This document shows, in pieces, positions 1-11,219 of a stretch of DNA of 64,000 nucleotides. The notes below the pieces were generated by a model. That model worked only from the letters and a program-made list of their open reading frames with translations. It had not been told where the DNA came from and made no database searches. The DNA comes from Owenia fusiformis (Eukaryota; Annelida; Polychaeta; Sabellida; Oweniidae): assembly GCA_903813345.2 (NCBI GenBank), contig CAIIXF020000004.1:5969525-6033524 (forward strand), given 5' to 3'. The stretch's first letter is position 1. Each line of letters opens with the position of its first letter. A program made the position numbers and the translations under genes.

Positions 1-138
1 ATATTATTCTGCAGTATACATAATCCAAATTCCATAAACTGTACTTAAAAAACAAAGTATTGGAGGAAAATGTGAGAAATAAACATACTTTTGAGAGGCA
101 TTATTGTGTATTCTATTGCAAAAATTATTTTTGAAATA

Positions 139-417
139 CCCTGGCACCTTGTACTTTTACCAAAATGAAAAGTAACATGTAAAAATGAAAAAAAGAAAGA
201 GATTTGAAGAGAACGATTTTAGATACGTCAACAAGACAAACAATTTGTAAGGGTCTAAGGATTAACAGCAAGATGCCCTGGCACCTTGTACTTTTACCAA
301 AATGAAAAATAACATGTAATTAAAATGAAAAAAAAAAAGAAAAAGATTTGAAGAGAATGATTTTCAGATATGTCAACAAGACAAACAATTTGTAAGGGTC
401 TAAGGATTAAACAGCAA
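139..417. repeat. Two-copy tandem duplication (~136-bp unit)
   Basis: The segment beginning CCCTGGCACCTTGTACTTTT near 139 recurs near 275 with the same downstream order (purine-rich run, then CAACAAGACAAACAATTTGT, then AAGGGTCTAAGGATTAA). The copies differ by a few substitutions and small indels in the A-rich part. It is non-coding. Confidence 0.85.
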
Positions 418-647
418 GTTCAAGATTTATGGATGTTTCAAGACCAAGACAATGTGTTAAATAATCTAGTCACGCTTATATGTGACCTTAGGGTAATATG
501 AAATAAAGAGGAAAAGAAAGGAATCGGTTAAGGAATAGTGTAAAACAGATTTTAAAATTAAGATCAGCCTTAACATTTACATCTTAGATAAAGAGTAACA
601 TAAAGATGGCCTTTTTCTGATGACCTTTTAGGTGCATTATATTAGTA

Positions 648-819
648 CAGTAGAACCTGCCAAGTGGAACACCTCTGTAAGTGGAACACCTCACAAGTGG
701 AAGTGTTTTTAAAGTCCCATGACCTATCTACTCCATGCTAATGAACCTCTATAAGTGGAACACCTCCCAAGTGGAACTTTTGTGTTCCCAAGGGTGTTTC
801 ACTTACACAGGTTATACTG
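648..819. mobile_element. pogo/Tigger-like MITE
   Basis: The element starts CAGTAGAACCTG and ends CAGGTTATACTG, forming terminal inverted repeats flanked by TA on both sides. The interior repeats the phrase AAGTGGAACACCTC. Related copies lie at 1169-1327 and 53476-53642, with partial ones near 35313-35423, 51916-52022 and 56568-56655. CAGTANAACCT ends with a TA target are typical of the pogo branch of Tc1/mariner. No transposase is present. Confidence 0.7.
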
Positions 820-1168
820 TAGTTCACCCATCTTCAGAATTTAACTTTTATGGCTGTATATAAGCATAAAATCTTTATAAACTCCTTCACTTTGAAATGG
901 TAAAATGTACTGCACTACCGACACAAACAGCAGTAGTCTACATCAGAAGAAAGACTCTTCTAAAGAATGTTGAGTTTTCTAACCTTGAAATTGTATCAAC
1001 ATGATGTCAGTTTGAAATTGTATTACTATGATGTCAGTTTCCAAGCCTCCATACCCAAGGTCTCATATAATTGGCCAAGGACTATACTAATGAAATGACA
1101 TTCCTTGACTCAATGTCATTGTAATCCAGCTAACTTGTAACTAACATATTACAGACTAGGCTAGTGTA

Positions 1169-1327
1169 CAGTAAAACCTGTCTTAGTGAACACCTGTCTC
1201 TAGTAGACACCCTTCCTCCACTCATACTCTACTGACTTCTCTATAAATTATTCTCTCTGTAGTGAACACCTACAAACACTGAACGTTTCTTCTTTGCAAA
1301 AAATGTTCAATATATACAGGTTTACTG
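1169..1327. mobile_element. pogo/Tigger-like MITE
   Basis: It starts CAGTAAAACCTGTCTTAGTG after a TA and ends in an imperfect inverted copy, CAGGTTTACTG. The interior (GTGAACACC repeats) matches the copy at 53476-53642. It lies in the presumed TSC22D intron. Confidence 0.65.
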
Positions 1328-2678
1328 AGTAAACTTTAGTCTAAATACAACATGTCTAAACAGTTCAAAAGATATCCCTATAGGTACACCTTAACTCACT
1401 TCACCTTCAACTTTTCACCTGCAAGGCCTACCTTAACTCAAAAATATTTATTATTGAGATGATAGTTAGTTCAGATTTTGATACTTAAACCAAAAAATGT
1501 TATTTTTGGAATAAAATTTATAATATATACTTTAAGATTGCATATTTCAATTTAACACATTCTCAAAATGAAAAGTTCAAAATATTTTGGCATCCTATCA
1601 GTTTAATAAATAAAATAACACAAATTTCAATGAAACACATCCTCAAAACATAGAAGTTAAGAATATTTTGGCACCCTATTTAGTAACTGTTATCTTCACA
1701 TCAACTGTATCTTTGCATATAGGGTTAGGCATTCTTTCAACTATCTGAAGGACGGTGTCTAATAGTAATTGTTATTGAAAAATAAATAAATTTTGTCATG
1801 GTTTAATACCCCCCCCCCCCCCCCCCACTCCCAATTAAGCAAACACTGAAAATAATGATTCGCTAACACTTGAAAAGTCAACATTTTTCACAAATGTGAT
1901 AAAATCATTGTTTACCCCTACCCCATAAAAAAAACTATGTCATTATCGAACAAATGTTGGCAATTTGACTCAATACATAACTTATTTATTTTATGTACAC
2001 TATTCTACTAATCCCAACCTGTTAGTCAGTTTATGATTCAATTAATCATGAGCAAACCTTGGAGCAAACATAACTGTGCTGATAAATTATTGTATTCTAA
2101 ATAATTACAATGTACCAAGTGATTTGCTGAAGAGGTTCATTTGGTAATAAGTAGAGTGCTGTGATCTGGTTGAAATAAACATACAATTACATATATCCTA
2201 TATGAGGTTCAGGATATTGGAATTATCCCAAGGCCATATCTTCCCACTCAGCAAGGACTAGACTAGCTACAAGCCCTTGTTACGCTCCCCCCCCCCACTT
2301 CAACTGAGTGAGAAGGTGTTTAGTCACACTCACAGAGGCTTGTAGCTTGACTAAGCTGGGATGAAATGCTACATCTTGCCCACTGATGAAAATACAGCTT
2401 TGCAACCCTGTTTTATGAACTTCAAACATGTACGAGTTATGGGATATAACATTCATTATTGACAGGTTTTACTGTAATATATTTAGACATTTTCTTGTGG
2501 CCACTATCCCTAACATATATTTTCAAGCCACAAAGTTGAAGTATATGTCCTACAAGGTATACGAAACAAGTGATCTTTGTAGACCATCCAAGAAAGCTAA
2601 AATACAGAATTTTTGGGCTCTTTTTTGAATGTCACACTACTGTAATGAACAATCATGACCCCCTCTTTCAGCTGGTGA

Positions 2679-2797
2679 TAGTCTAGCTACAAGCCCCTGT
2701 AACCCCCCCCCCCATGTCCTTCTACTTCTACACATTATCTCCCACTTGTTTGAATGCGAAGTGAGGGGGGGGGTTACAAGGGCTTTTGGCTAGACTA
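2679..2797. mobile_element. Small foldback element with C-run/G-run arms
   Basis: TAGTCTAGCTACAAGCCCC followed by a run of C is mirrored downstream by a run of G, then TTACAAGGGCTTTTGGCTAG and ACTA. The arms are about 35 bp with a ~50-bp spacer. A related broken copy containing ACTAGCTACAAGCCC lies near 2262-2350. It is probably a non-autonomous foldback repeat. Confidence 0.6.
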
Positions 2798-3308
2798 AAT
2801 AGGTGAACTGATTGGGTTCTGTGGAGATTACATGTCTACAGTCTATATCCCTTTTGCTGGAGTTTATTGGAAGTGACGTGTACATGACAGAATAGATGTT
2901 TTCACATTGGAATTCTCATTTTTATCCCCTGACATCATTCACGCATCATTCATACATATATCGAACATTTTCCATGCAGAAAGTAAATAAACTAAAGCCT
3001 AAAGCTATACAGGATAAGACCATTCAGAATGTTGAATACATGATCTTCAATCATGTTCAACATTTATCCCTCTTTCACACTTTCAGATCGTAATTCACCA
3101 TCAACAAAACAAATATACACACACACATTGATTTTTTAATTGTTTTATGCAAACATTTCAGAATTTTCATTGAAATATTTTATGAAAAGGTACCCCGAAT
3201 AGCCCAAAATAATATATATCCAGACCACTTTTGAAGTGAATTTGAAAATGTGGCAAAATATGAGAATTAACTCTGAAATTTTTACACGGATAAAATCGGA
3301 TAACTTAC

Positions 3309-4963
3309 CCCTCAGCCCCTTCTTTTTCATCTAAACTTGAACCGCCGACGATTTCCAATAGAGGGGGCGTGAGTAGGGTCTGTGCGGTCCCACGACTGCT
3401 GCCTAGTGAGAGCAATACTGATGGTGTGTTCTGAGTTGTCGGAATATTTGTATCCACAGTGACAGGTTTTGCCGCCTTTTCCTGTTTTATATCCCTTGGC
3501 CCTGCCACTCCTGCTGGGGTAGGAGGGTCTGTCTCCTTTGTGAAGACGTCATCATCTGGACTAGTTGTGCTATTGCGGGGTGGTACCACTGTTCCTTGTT
3601 CAGTGACATCACTTGTGCTTACGGCTCCTCCTACGTTGCTATCTATAACTTGGTCAGTCACTGAAGCTGTGCTGAGTGTAACCGAGGGCTGGGTTGCCGG
3701 TGCAACGGTAGTCGAATCAGGAACACTCGTGGAACTATCTAGGGCTGCAGTTGATTCAGGCTGAGACTGGCTAACATTAAGGTCAGATGTCCCGTTTTTC
3801 GCTACATGGTCGTATCTTTGTTCTTGATCGCTAGATTGTTGAGCATTAGAAGGGGCTTGTGCTTGCGTTTGTATAGGAGGCGTGCTCTCCTGTCTTGGAG
3901 GGGTGGTTGTGGAGTGAACATTTTGTTTTGAAACAGATACACTTTGAGCTTGTTGTTCTGTTGAATGTGATAAATCAGCCTGTGGGGTAGGGGCTTGTAT
4001 AGTATAATCAATATTAGTGTACTCATTGTTACTAACATTAGCGGGGCTTTGACCTATATCATACGCAGATTGATTCAGCCCTATGTCATCATGTGGGCCA
4101 GGGGGCTGTGAAATATTGGGAGGCTGGGGTTGCACAATGTTTGTTGATTGCACTTCTTGGGTGTTGGATTGATAGTGTGAAGTAGACTGTGAATGCTGCT
4201 GAATAGACTGATTTGTGACTTGACCACCAGAGGTCTGTAAATCACTTTGTCCGTTAATACTTTGACTTGGGTATACTGGCTGGGGCTCCACCAGTGTTTG
4301 ACCATCAGATAGCTGCTTAGATATCGTAATCGGATTCTTCGCTGGGTCGTCAACTCCAGGGACATAATGGACAGAGCTAGCTGCACTTGAGTTTCCAGAG
4401 CCTCCCTCTTGCTCAACTTTGGAATCCGATCTTTCGACATTTGGTTCAAGATAATCGTGGCATTGCCATCGCCCTTTCCTGAATGGCTCCTTTGATTCTA
4501 ATTTTACAACTCTAAATCTAGAAACAGAATCATTGCGTAGTATGTGCTCGTTAAAACTATCACTGGGGTTGATCGGAAAGTTGTGAAGTGTATCCACAGA
4601 TGCAGCATCAGGCTCAACATCTGTATTGCGAGAATAATCCAACATATCAGAACTGACATCTTCAGTATGGGACTCCTCAAGGTCATCCATGCTATAACTG
4701 TCAGCGTCGACCTCTGACATATTTTTAACGCGCACACTTGTAATCTGGAAGGCAGTTTTCTTTTTCGTGATATCAAGTTTACTAACCCCAGACATTTCTG
4801 GGTCCTGTTTAGAGCCCTGATCATCATCAACATTTTGGTTTGAAACGTTCACCTCATTTGAATTGACAGCCATGTTTTCTGTAATCATTTGTACAGAACT
4901 TTTCTCGTCATTTGCCATCATATTTTGAGTCGACGAGGTCGATCCCAGAATATTTTTTGTCAT
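3309..4963 (-). CDS. TSC22D: TSC22-domain family protein (bunched/TSC22D long isoform), first coding exon
   Basis: Long TSC22D proteins are dimerising leucine-zipper regulators of growth and stress signalling. This exon encodes the first 551 residues. Two N-terminal boxes known from long TSC22D isoforms are visible: KKKTAFQITSVRV at residues 67-79, and SRFRVVKLESKEPFRKGRW followed by QCHDYLE at about 148-173. The remainder (about 200-551) is Q/S/T/P-rich low-complexity sequence, as usual for the long isoform. The ATG at 4963-4961 is preceded in frame by TGA two codons upstream, which fixes the start. The exon ends in phase 2 (GCT GAG GG|gtaagt), with the donor at 3308-3307; the TAA that ends the ORF is part of this donor. 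The C-terminal TSC box and zipper are not in the window. The family call is strong; which paralogue cannot be said. Confidence 0.86.
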
Positions 4964-4977
4964 CTTTCAACTGTCAT
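4960..4977 (-). promoter_or_regulatory. uORF overlapping the TSC22D start codon
   Basis: An upstream ATG at 4977-4975 opens a five-codon uORF (M T V E R stop). Its TGA shares the ATGA overlap with the main ATG. This geometry would favour termination-reinitiation or leaky scanning at the TSC22D start. It matters only if the transcript starts upstream of 4977, which is likely but not shown. Confidence 0.5.
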
Positions 4978-5888
4978 TTTACAATGAAAACTCCACTCGA
5001 TTGCGTGAAGTGTGACCTGTTTCTGTAGCATTTTGACTCTTATATCATATCCAATGCAAACTTATGACGGTTTTGTTTAGTTATATCCATAAATCCATAA
5101 AAATAAGAGGATTTCCTGAAACTTTTTTGGTGGATGCAAGATGGCTTCAAAGCGCAAAGCACTGTGGGTAACACTGCACGAAAAGACTGTAGACGATATT
5201 AATTTCGTTCAGTGAAATAGATTTTCATAATCCACATTTGTTATGGACTTCAAGCCAAATGTTGTGCGCCGTTTACGGATATACAACCTACGATAAATGA
5301 ATATAATGCGACTTGATCCATACATAGAAAATTTTCTTCTTGGAAAATTGGCTTTATTCATTGAACTTAACCCGGGAAGTGACAGTGAGTTAAAATGTTT
5401 CCGTCCTTTTGTTTGATTAATTAGGCTAGGGGAGAAAGCGAAAGTGTATTTGTTGCATTCAATTGATGAAAATGAAACTATGATATGTTCCAAAAACTAA
5501 TTTTTATTGTTTTCTAAGGCATCGATAGTTATATACATCCTTTAACCAGACTGTGGCAGTGAGTCAGTGACAAATCCCCGGGTATCCACCTCTCAGTACT
5601 TTTTTCTCACATGATACTCGGTACTAACCTAGGTACTAACGTTTAAATTGATTATCAATGACAAACATCAGTTGTTCCCGGGTATCCACTATCCATCTTT
5701 CAGTACGCTAATAAAAGTTCATGACACTAGGTACGTCATCTATAGTTTACACTTAAAATCGTGTAAGCCACGCATACGATTGTAAAAGACACGCGTTCCG
5801 CCTGTCACGGCCAGACTATTTTGTTCAGCCAACCAATAATCTCATATACTTCTTAAATGAATCATATTTAGTTGTGTAGTTAGTAGTG

Positions 5889-6050
5889 GTGTAAAAGGGT
5901 AGGTGGTTCTATCAAATTTTGGTCCTACTCTCTATTTATTTACATGATGACCTAATTACAATTATTTTCCTTATTAGGCTTATTTATACACAGTCAGGGC
6001 AAGGACCGTAAGGTAATGGGATCATAATCCCCAGGGGACCATAATTTCTT
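5889..6050 (+). mobile_element. Foldback/MITE copy (family also at 57820-58122)
   Basis: The stretch from GTGTAAAAGGGTAGGTGGTT to CCAGGGGACCATAATTTC is the diverged reverse complement of 57927-58086, sharing TTTGGTCCTACTCTC and the CAGGGGACCATAAT block. The outer terminal repeats seen at the second copy are not clear here. Confidence 0.5.
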
Positions 6051-7269
6051 TTACAGTGGAACTGAAAAAAACTTTATGTCAACACCGACGGATCGATATT
6101 GCTGCAAACTTGAAGTTCAGCTCCTACTGCCATCTTTCTATAGACTCAGTTGAAAATTGGAAATCTTGCGTGTGTAAGTGGAACTCCGTCGGGAAACCAC
6201 CTAATAGGCGATGCATTTGGTGTTTTTGACCGTGGGGAAAGGGACTAAACACGCTAATTACGAGATTCTTCCAAACTTTTTTGCAATATTTTTAAGGAGC
6301 TATATACTGCAAAACGGAAAAAACAATAACTTCGCGCGGACATCTTGAATTCGCGTATATGTAATTCAGGATGCAGCGAATATTAAAATTATATTTCGAT
6401 CCTGGCACGAACTAAGGCACTTGCAAACATGAGTGTAAAGCGAAAAGAAGATGTACAAATCCAAGAGAATTCAATGCGTGTTACAATTAATCATTATTTT
6501 TTATGCTTTTCTCGTTCAGTATAAATAGTTTTAATATTACTTCATTAATGATAATACATCATAAAAGAAAAAGTAATTCAAAGTTCGTGATTTTATGACA
6601 GAGTCAATGGACAGTTTTTTTTGGACACATCCTTGAGTAGAGACATTATCTATAAAACATAAAATTTTGGCCTGGCACTTTATCAATATTGTCCGTTTAC
6701 CTAAACTGTGATTATCAAACTGAGAAGTAAACTGATTAGAGTAGGTATTTGTTCGTTTTATCTCCATATCAGGCACTGGCCAAGCTTTCTATTGGTCGCC
6801 TAGATTGTGACGGTGTACACCCGTTGGGAAGTTTGGCAACTTGGAGAAGGTACTACCCTTTGCATTCGTTTGACTTTGCTTCTTAAAATTAGTTTAGAAC
6901 CTCTTTTAACCTCTTTGCTCATGGTGAGAAGCCCCCCCCCCCCTCCCCCTTGACCATTCTTCTGTTTACGTTTGTTTACAAGTTAATCAAACTCATCTTT
7001 TTGGTAATTATTGTAATAAGGAAACAAAATTCAAAGGCATGTGTCCTTTGAGGAAAAAGAGAGTTGCTGAATAGCCAGTTGCGTCACTCAAACACTTTTC
7101 ACGCATGTCCCCTTGTTTTGAGATTGGGCGCACGTCTGCGGGCATTCATTTGATGAGCCTATGAGAGACAAAACAAAATCTTATTGCATCAGAACTGCGA
7201 ACCCATTCAAATGGAATAAAAACGTTTGTAATTGGATTTCAAAAATATGAGTGGCCAGGCTCTTAAATA

Positions 7270-8022
7270 CAGGGTGGGCCAAAAAACGTCCACAATTTTA
7301 TTTTTATAATATCCTTGCTGATCTGTTGGAAGTATCCATAAATTATATATCATTAGAAGGATAATTCAATTCCCAACAAAATGATGTATGATTCATAAAT
7401 TATGAATGACTATTGGTAACCCCATGGTATTTTCCATATCATGAGGTAGTAACAGTCAAAAACAAGATTTTTCGATATGTTTTGAGCTCATTGCATAAAA
7501 TTGCATTACTTAATCAACACTTCTTGTTAGGCCTTTACATATAAAGAAAAAGTATTGTAGTTGAGTTTAATGTTTGTTAAGTCATTTTATAGCTCTAAAG
7601 TAATCATGGAACCTATTTTAATGCATTGTAGTTCGTTATAAAGTTAGATTGTTAGATACATTGATATTTGCTTCAAACAAGTTTTGCAAAGGAATTCAGT
7701 TGACATTTTGCCATAACCCATTATATAGAATAAATATCTCAATTTTTTAATCAGAATTATAATACCAAATCCGACATAGGGGTTATGTCTGTCTGGTCAG
7801 TTCTTAGCATTCTGTATCCATCAATTGGTGAATTATAGTTTTGACCCCTGGGGTAATCGAAATGATATTTTAAGAAAAATTCTCATTCATATGGAATGAT
7901 TTATACATCATTTTGTTGGAAATTAAATTGCCATTCTATGATATATGATTTATACATTTGTCTATAATATCAACAACGCTGTATAGCAAAAACAAAATGT
8001 GGACGTTTTATGGCCCACCCTG
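7270..8022. mobile_element. Mariner-like non-autonomous element, 753 bp, TA target site
   Basis: It starts CAGGGTGGGCCAAAAAACGT and ends with the inverted copy ACGTTTTATGGCCCACCCTG, with TA on both outer sides (7268-7269, 8023-8024). The inverted similarity runs inward for about 200 bp: CCCAACAAAATGATGTAT near 7373 mirrors the block near 7900-7925. No transposase ORF is present. The ends and TA target are typical of the Tc1/mariner superfamily. Confidence 0.85.
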
Positions 8023-8269
8023 TACATATCTACTAAAAGTTTTATTCTTCAAGGTTTCTGATAACCATGCATCCTGAAATTATTTTTTGTTTTTTGGTTA
8101 ATTTCAATTGAAGTGATTATTCATTCAAAACAATGCTGATAACGACCTACTAATTTTCAAGAAAATAGGAAGGTAAGAATGAGGTGACCCAAAAAGCAAA
8201 CATTCCATAAATTATATTTTACATTGCCGCATTTTGAAAATTTGACGCGACAGCAAAGCGGCTGATGTC

Positions 8270-8423
8270 ATATGACTACACCTTCTTCAAAATAGAGATT
8301 CCCCGGGAGAGATTCATCCACAATATTTGATAACTTTGGCCCAAAATCACTTGGAAAGTTCGCTCGAACGCCGTCCCGGGAACACTGCGAACCCATTCCC
8401 TCCCTGGCTATGGGCCTGCATAT
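8270..8423 (-). repeat. Dispersed repeat of the CAGGCCCGTAGC family
   Basis: This copy ends in CTGGCTATGGGCCTGCA, one of the conserved ends of a family also seen at 9530-9714, 25327-25502, 32398-32560, about 36600-36754, 51081-51260 and 53222-53400. It is a diverged copy with no coding potential. Confidence 0.45.
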
Positions 8424-9529
8424 TTTAGTTCTATTATAAGTGCAAATCACAAGGAAGGGTAAGACAACCTTCACAAAAATCACAGACAAGAGTTTTTTCA
8501 AATAGCGTTCAACAGTACAGTAAACCTTTTTAATATTTTAGTTTAATTTTGTGTTTGCTTATTTTTGTGAATTCAATTAATAGCCCCATTCTCAAATAGC
8601 CAAATTGATTATTGACTCGACTACGATAATTTTAACAATGCGTTACTTAATTTCAATTGATATAAATTAACACTTAACAATTAACACTCTTGAACTCAAG
8701 ATCTATCCTTCTCCAACCATAAGTCACTCTACTATACCTTGCATTTGGTGTTCATGAGCAACCCATTTGGCTTATTAGTAATAATTGTGTTATTTGTTTT
8801 TCATTGGATGTTCCTTATTAATACCCTGCGGCCTGCGTGCAGAGTGTAGTTAAGCTCTTTTTTAAGAAGTGAAGTCAAACAAATACAAAGGGTACCTTAT
8901 TAATGATTTATCGGTTTAAAGTTAGATGTTAATTAGGTACTTTCAAAATTATACTAAACAATGCAATTAGACAAACAGAATATCTTATGCATTTCTAGGG
9001 GTAAAGTATAGTAGATTGAAGTACTAGTCAAAACATATTTCCCTCATCTCTAGAAAGGTGCATGCGAGATCGTTAAGATCGTATGGCAATTATGATGTGT
9101 TTCAGTTCCTCTTAGGAGTATATTTATTAACCATATAATTGGATCGATTTAAATTAATATTTAAAAAAACAACGACAGGATATTTATCATTTTTTATTTT
9201 GAAGTTCTCAGTTCCTCTACTCTCTACTCTGGGCGCAGAGTCTAGTTATAAACTAAGGCGAAGCTCTCTTTTAAGAAGTGAAGTCGAACAAATACAAGGG
9301 TATTCACACTCAATAATTGATAAACTATATTAAGTTGATAAGTAGAAGTATATTACAAATATCTGTTATTTAAATCTCATAAAGATTAAATTCTAGTATC
9401 AGGCAGTACTCAAAGAATTTATATCTCTTATCTTTGGCTATAAAGTAAAATAGACTGATATAATAGACTATAAACAAATGGTTATACACAACTTATATCA
9501 TACATATTACATATCATATCAGGCCCGTA

Positions 9530-9714
9530 GTTCACTTTTTGGAAAATTCCAGGGGGGTTCACTTTTGACAATTTGGGCCAAAAAGGGCCAAAATCACTAA
9601 AAAAAAGTGCTCAGAATGGTGAAAAACTGCATGATTTTGAAAGAATTTTTGGCCAGGGGGGGGGGTTCGCCGGAACCATGCGACCCCCCCTGGCTACGGG
9701 CCTGCATATTATAA
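9530..9714. repeat. Dispersed repeat of the CAGGCCCGTAGC family
   Basis: It begins CAGGCCCGTAG and ends CTGGCTACGGGCCTG, so its tips are short inverted repeats. Inside are TTTTGGCCAGGGGGG and AAAAACTGCATGATTTTGAA, shared with the copy at 25327-25502. It is a non-coding, probably MITE-like interspersed repeat. Confidence 0.65.
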
Positions 9715-11219
9715 CTAAACTTTTGTAGATGAACAGGAAGCAAAATTGTATCATTTTCATGAATTTTGTAATTGATCTTCTGTAAATGTGGTAATATAAT
9801 AAGAAACATTTAAGAAAATTAAAAACACCAGTTTGGAAGACGATGCTGGATTTTGATAACCCAACTTCATCCGAGTCACTCTTTAAGAATTTATAGTTGG
9901 GAAAACACTACAATACTCTCATATAAGGCCATAGCAGTTTGATACATATATCGGTCCTTCAGTTATGAGATACGTAAACTATTAGTCTAACAGCAAATAA
10001 AACATTATTGAATCAATATCAATCGATATCATAATGTCAGTGAAGAATCATAATCATTAATCTAATAACATCTTCTTAACCTTGATTCAAAAACGCTGGT
10101 CATTATCATCAGATCGGTTCATACCACATGTCAGTCCATTGTCTTTGAGGCAATGTTGCTCTCGATTTTTGTAAAAGAGTAAGATTCCATGCTTATGCGG
10201 CGAAACTGACGAACAGCACTGTGAATTCAGTTTATGAATATGAATTTCACCCTTTTTTGTCTTAATAATCGAAAGACATTCATAATACTCTCGCGCCCCA
10301 TCAAAACGTTGATGACGTGATAACTATCCACCGGCCCCGTGTAGTTTTTCAGAATTTAATCGGCGAACATACAATAAAGATACAATATCACATCTAATGA
10401 CCTTCGGTTCTGAATCAGAGTCTCAGAGTGCATCATTTAAGGAATCATTTGTTTGCTAAGCTATCAGATCATTTCACACTACTATACACAACGGCAACAT
10501 ATTCAACTGTTCTCGTTTGTTAGATCTAAGCCTAACATATCCTGAAGAAATTATTATAATTTAGATGGCGATCTGCAACAAATGCGTTTACTGAGTACAA
10601 TTCACAATTCATTATACCAAACGATTTTAAATCCAGTATTTAATCTAATAAGACCTCCAAGCAATATACCTGGAACCTGAGGCCCAGGCCTGGAACGATT
10701 CCAAGGAGCTAGGTCTTGCCTTGGACCCATTAGATTAACATTTAACAAGGTAAAAATGGTATGGTATTTTGTAGGTTCCGACCAAAGCATTGAAACCACT
10801 TGAACAGTTGATTTATTTGGATTTGCCATGTCGCTCATTGTAACATACCCAATGATTCAAAGTGGTACAGCTCCTCTATCACATAAAAGGCCATGTGCTG
10901 TGGAGAAAGACAAACAATAATTTAAGGATAAGTTGCCCCGGTGTAGAGTAACGTGTATATGAAATAGTCATGAGTGAAGCAGTCTTGGTACAATCTGAAA
11001 AATCATACACCGTTTGCATGCTATATTGTTGATGGTACTAAATCAACAACATGCGCATGCGCAACTATAAAACAAAAGACAAAAACAGCAGTAGTCGTTT
11101 GAAGTTTATAGCCCAATTTATTGAACATTTTTGAAGATTTATTATTGCATTGATTAGGAGTATTTTAGTCGACACTTATTGGAATTATCTTGATCTTATT
11201 ACAAAAGGCCACAGCTAAA

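Larger units (their letters stand above)
1..3308. other. Intron or 3' side of the TSC22D gene, repeat-filled
   Basis: This stretch lies downstream, in transcript sense, of the TSC22D first coding exon, whose splice donor is at 3308-3307 on the minus strand. I looked for the conserved TSC box and leucine-zipper exons on the minus strand and found none, so they are probably off the left edge. The stretch holds a tandem duplication, two pogo-like MITEs, a poly-C run at about 1809-1826 and a small foldback element, listed separately. The short ORFs at 2428-2628 and 2896-3093 have no recognisable content. Confidence 0.6.
4964..11219. other. Intergenic region between divergent TSC22D and HVCN genes
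   Basis: No gene is supported here. The TSC22D promoter should lie in about 4980-5300; a YY1-like CAAGATGGC is at 5137-5145. Repeats include a foldback-family copy at 5889-6050, a mariner-type MITE at 7270-8022, and copies of the dispersed CAGGCCCGTAG repeat at about 8270-8423 and 9530-9714. A sequence containing TTTTAAGAAGTGAAGTC occurs at about 8830-8890 and 9235-9300 and, inverted, at about 6846-6895. The short ORFs have no recognisable domains. Confidence 0.6.

Noticed and set aside
1-3308. TSC-box/leucine-zipper exons of TSC22D
   Set aside because: I searched by eye for reverse-complement coding of the conserved TSC box and found none; they are probably beyond the left edge.
3145-4833. 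Additional minus-frame ORFs (61, 78, 122, 109 codons) and a plus-strand 101-codon ORF over the TSC22D exon
   Set aside because: They are other-frame shadows of the 552-codon frame, which has the conserved TSC22D boxes.
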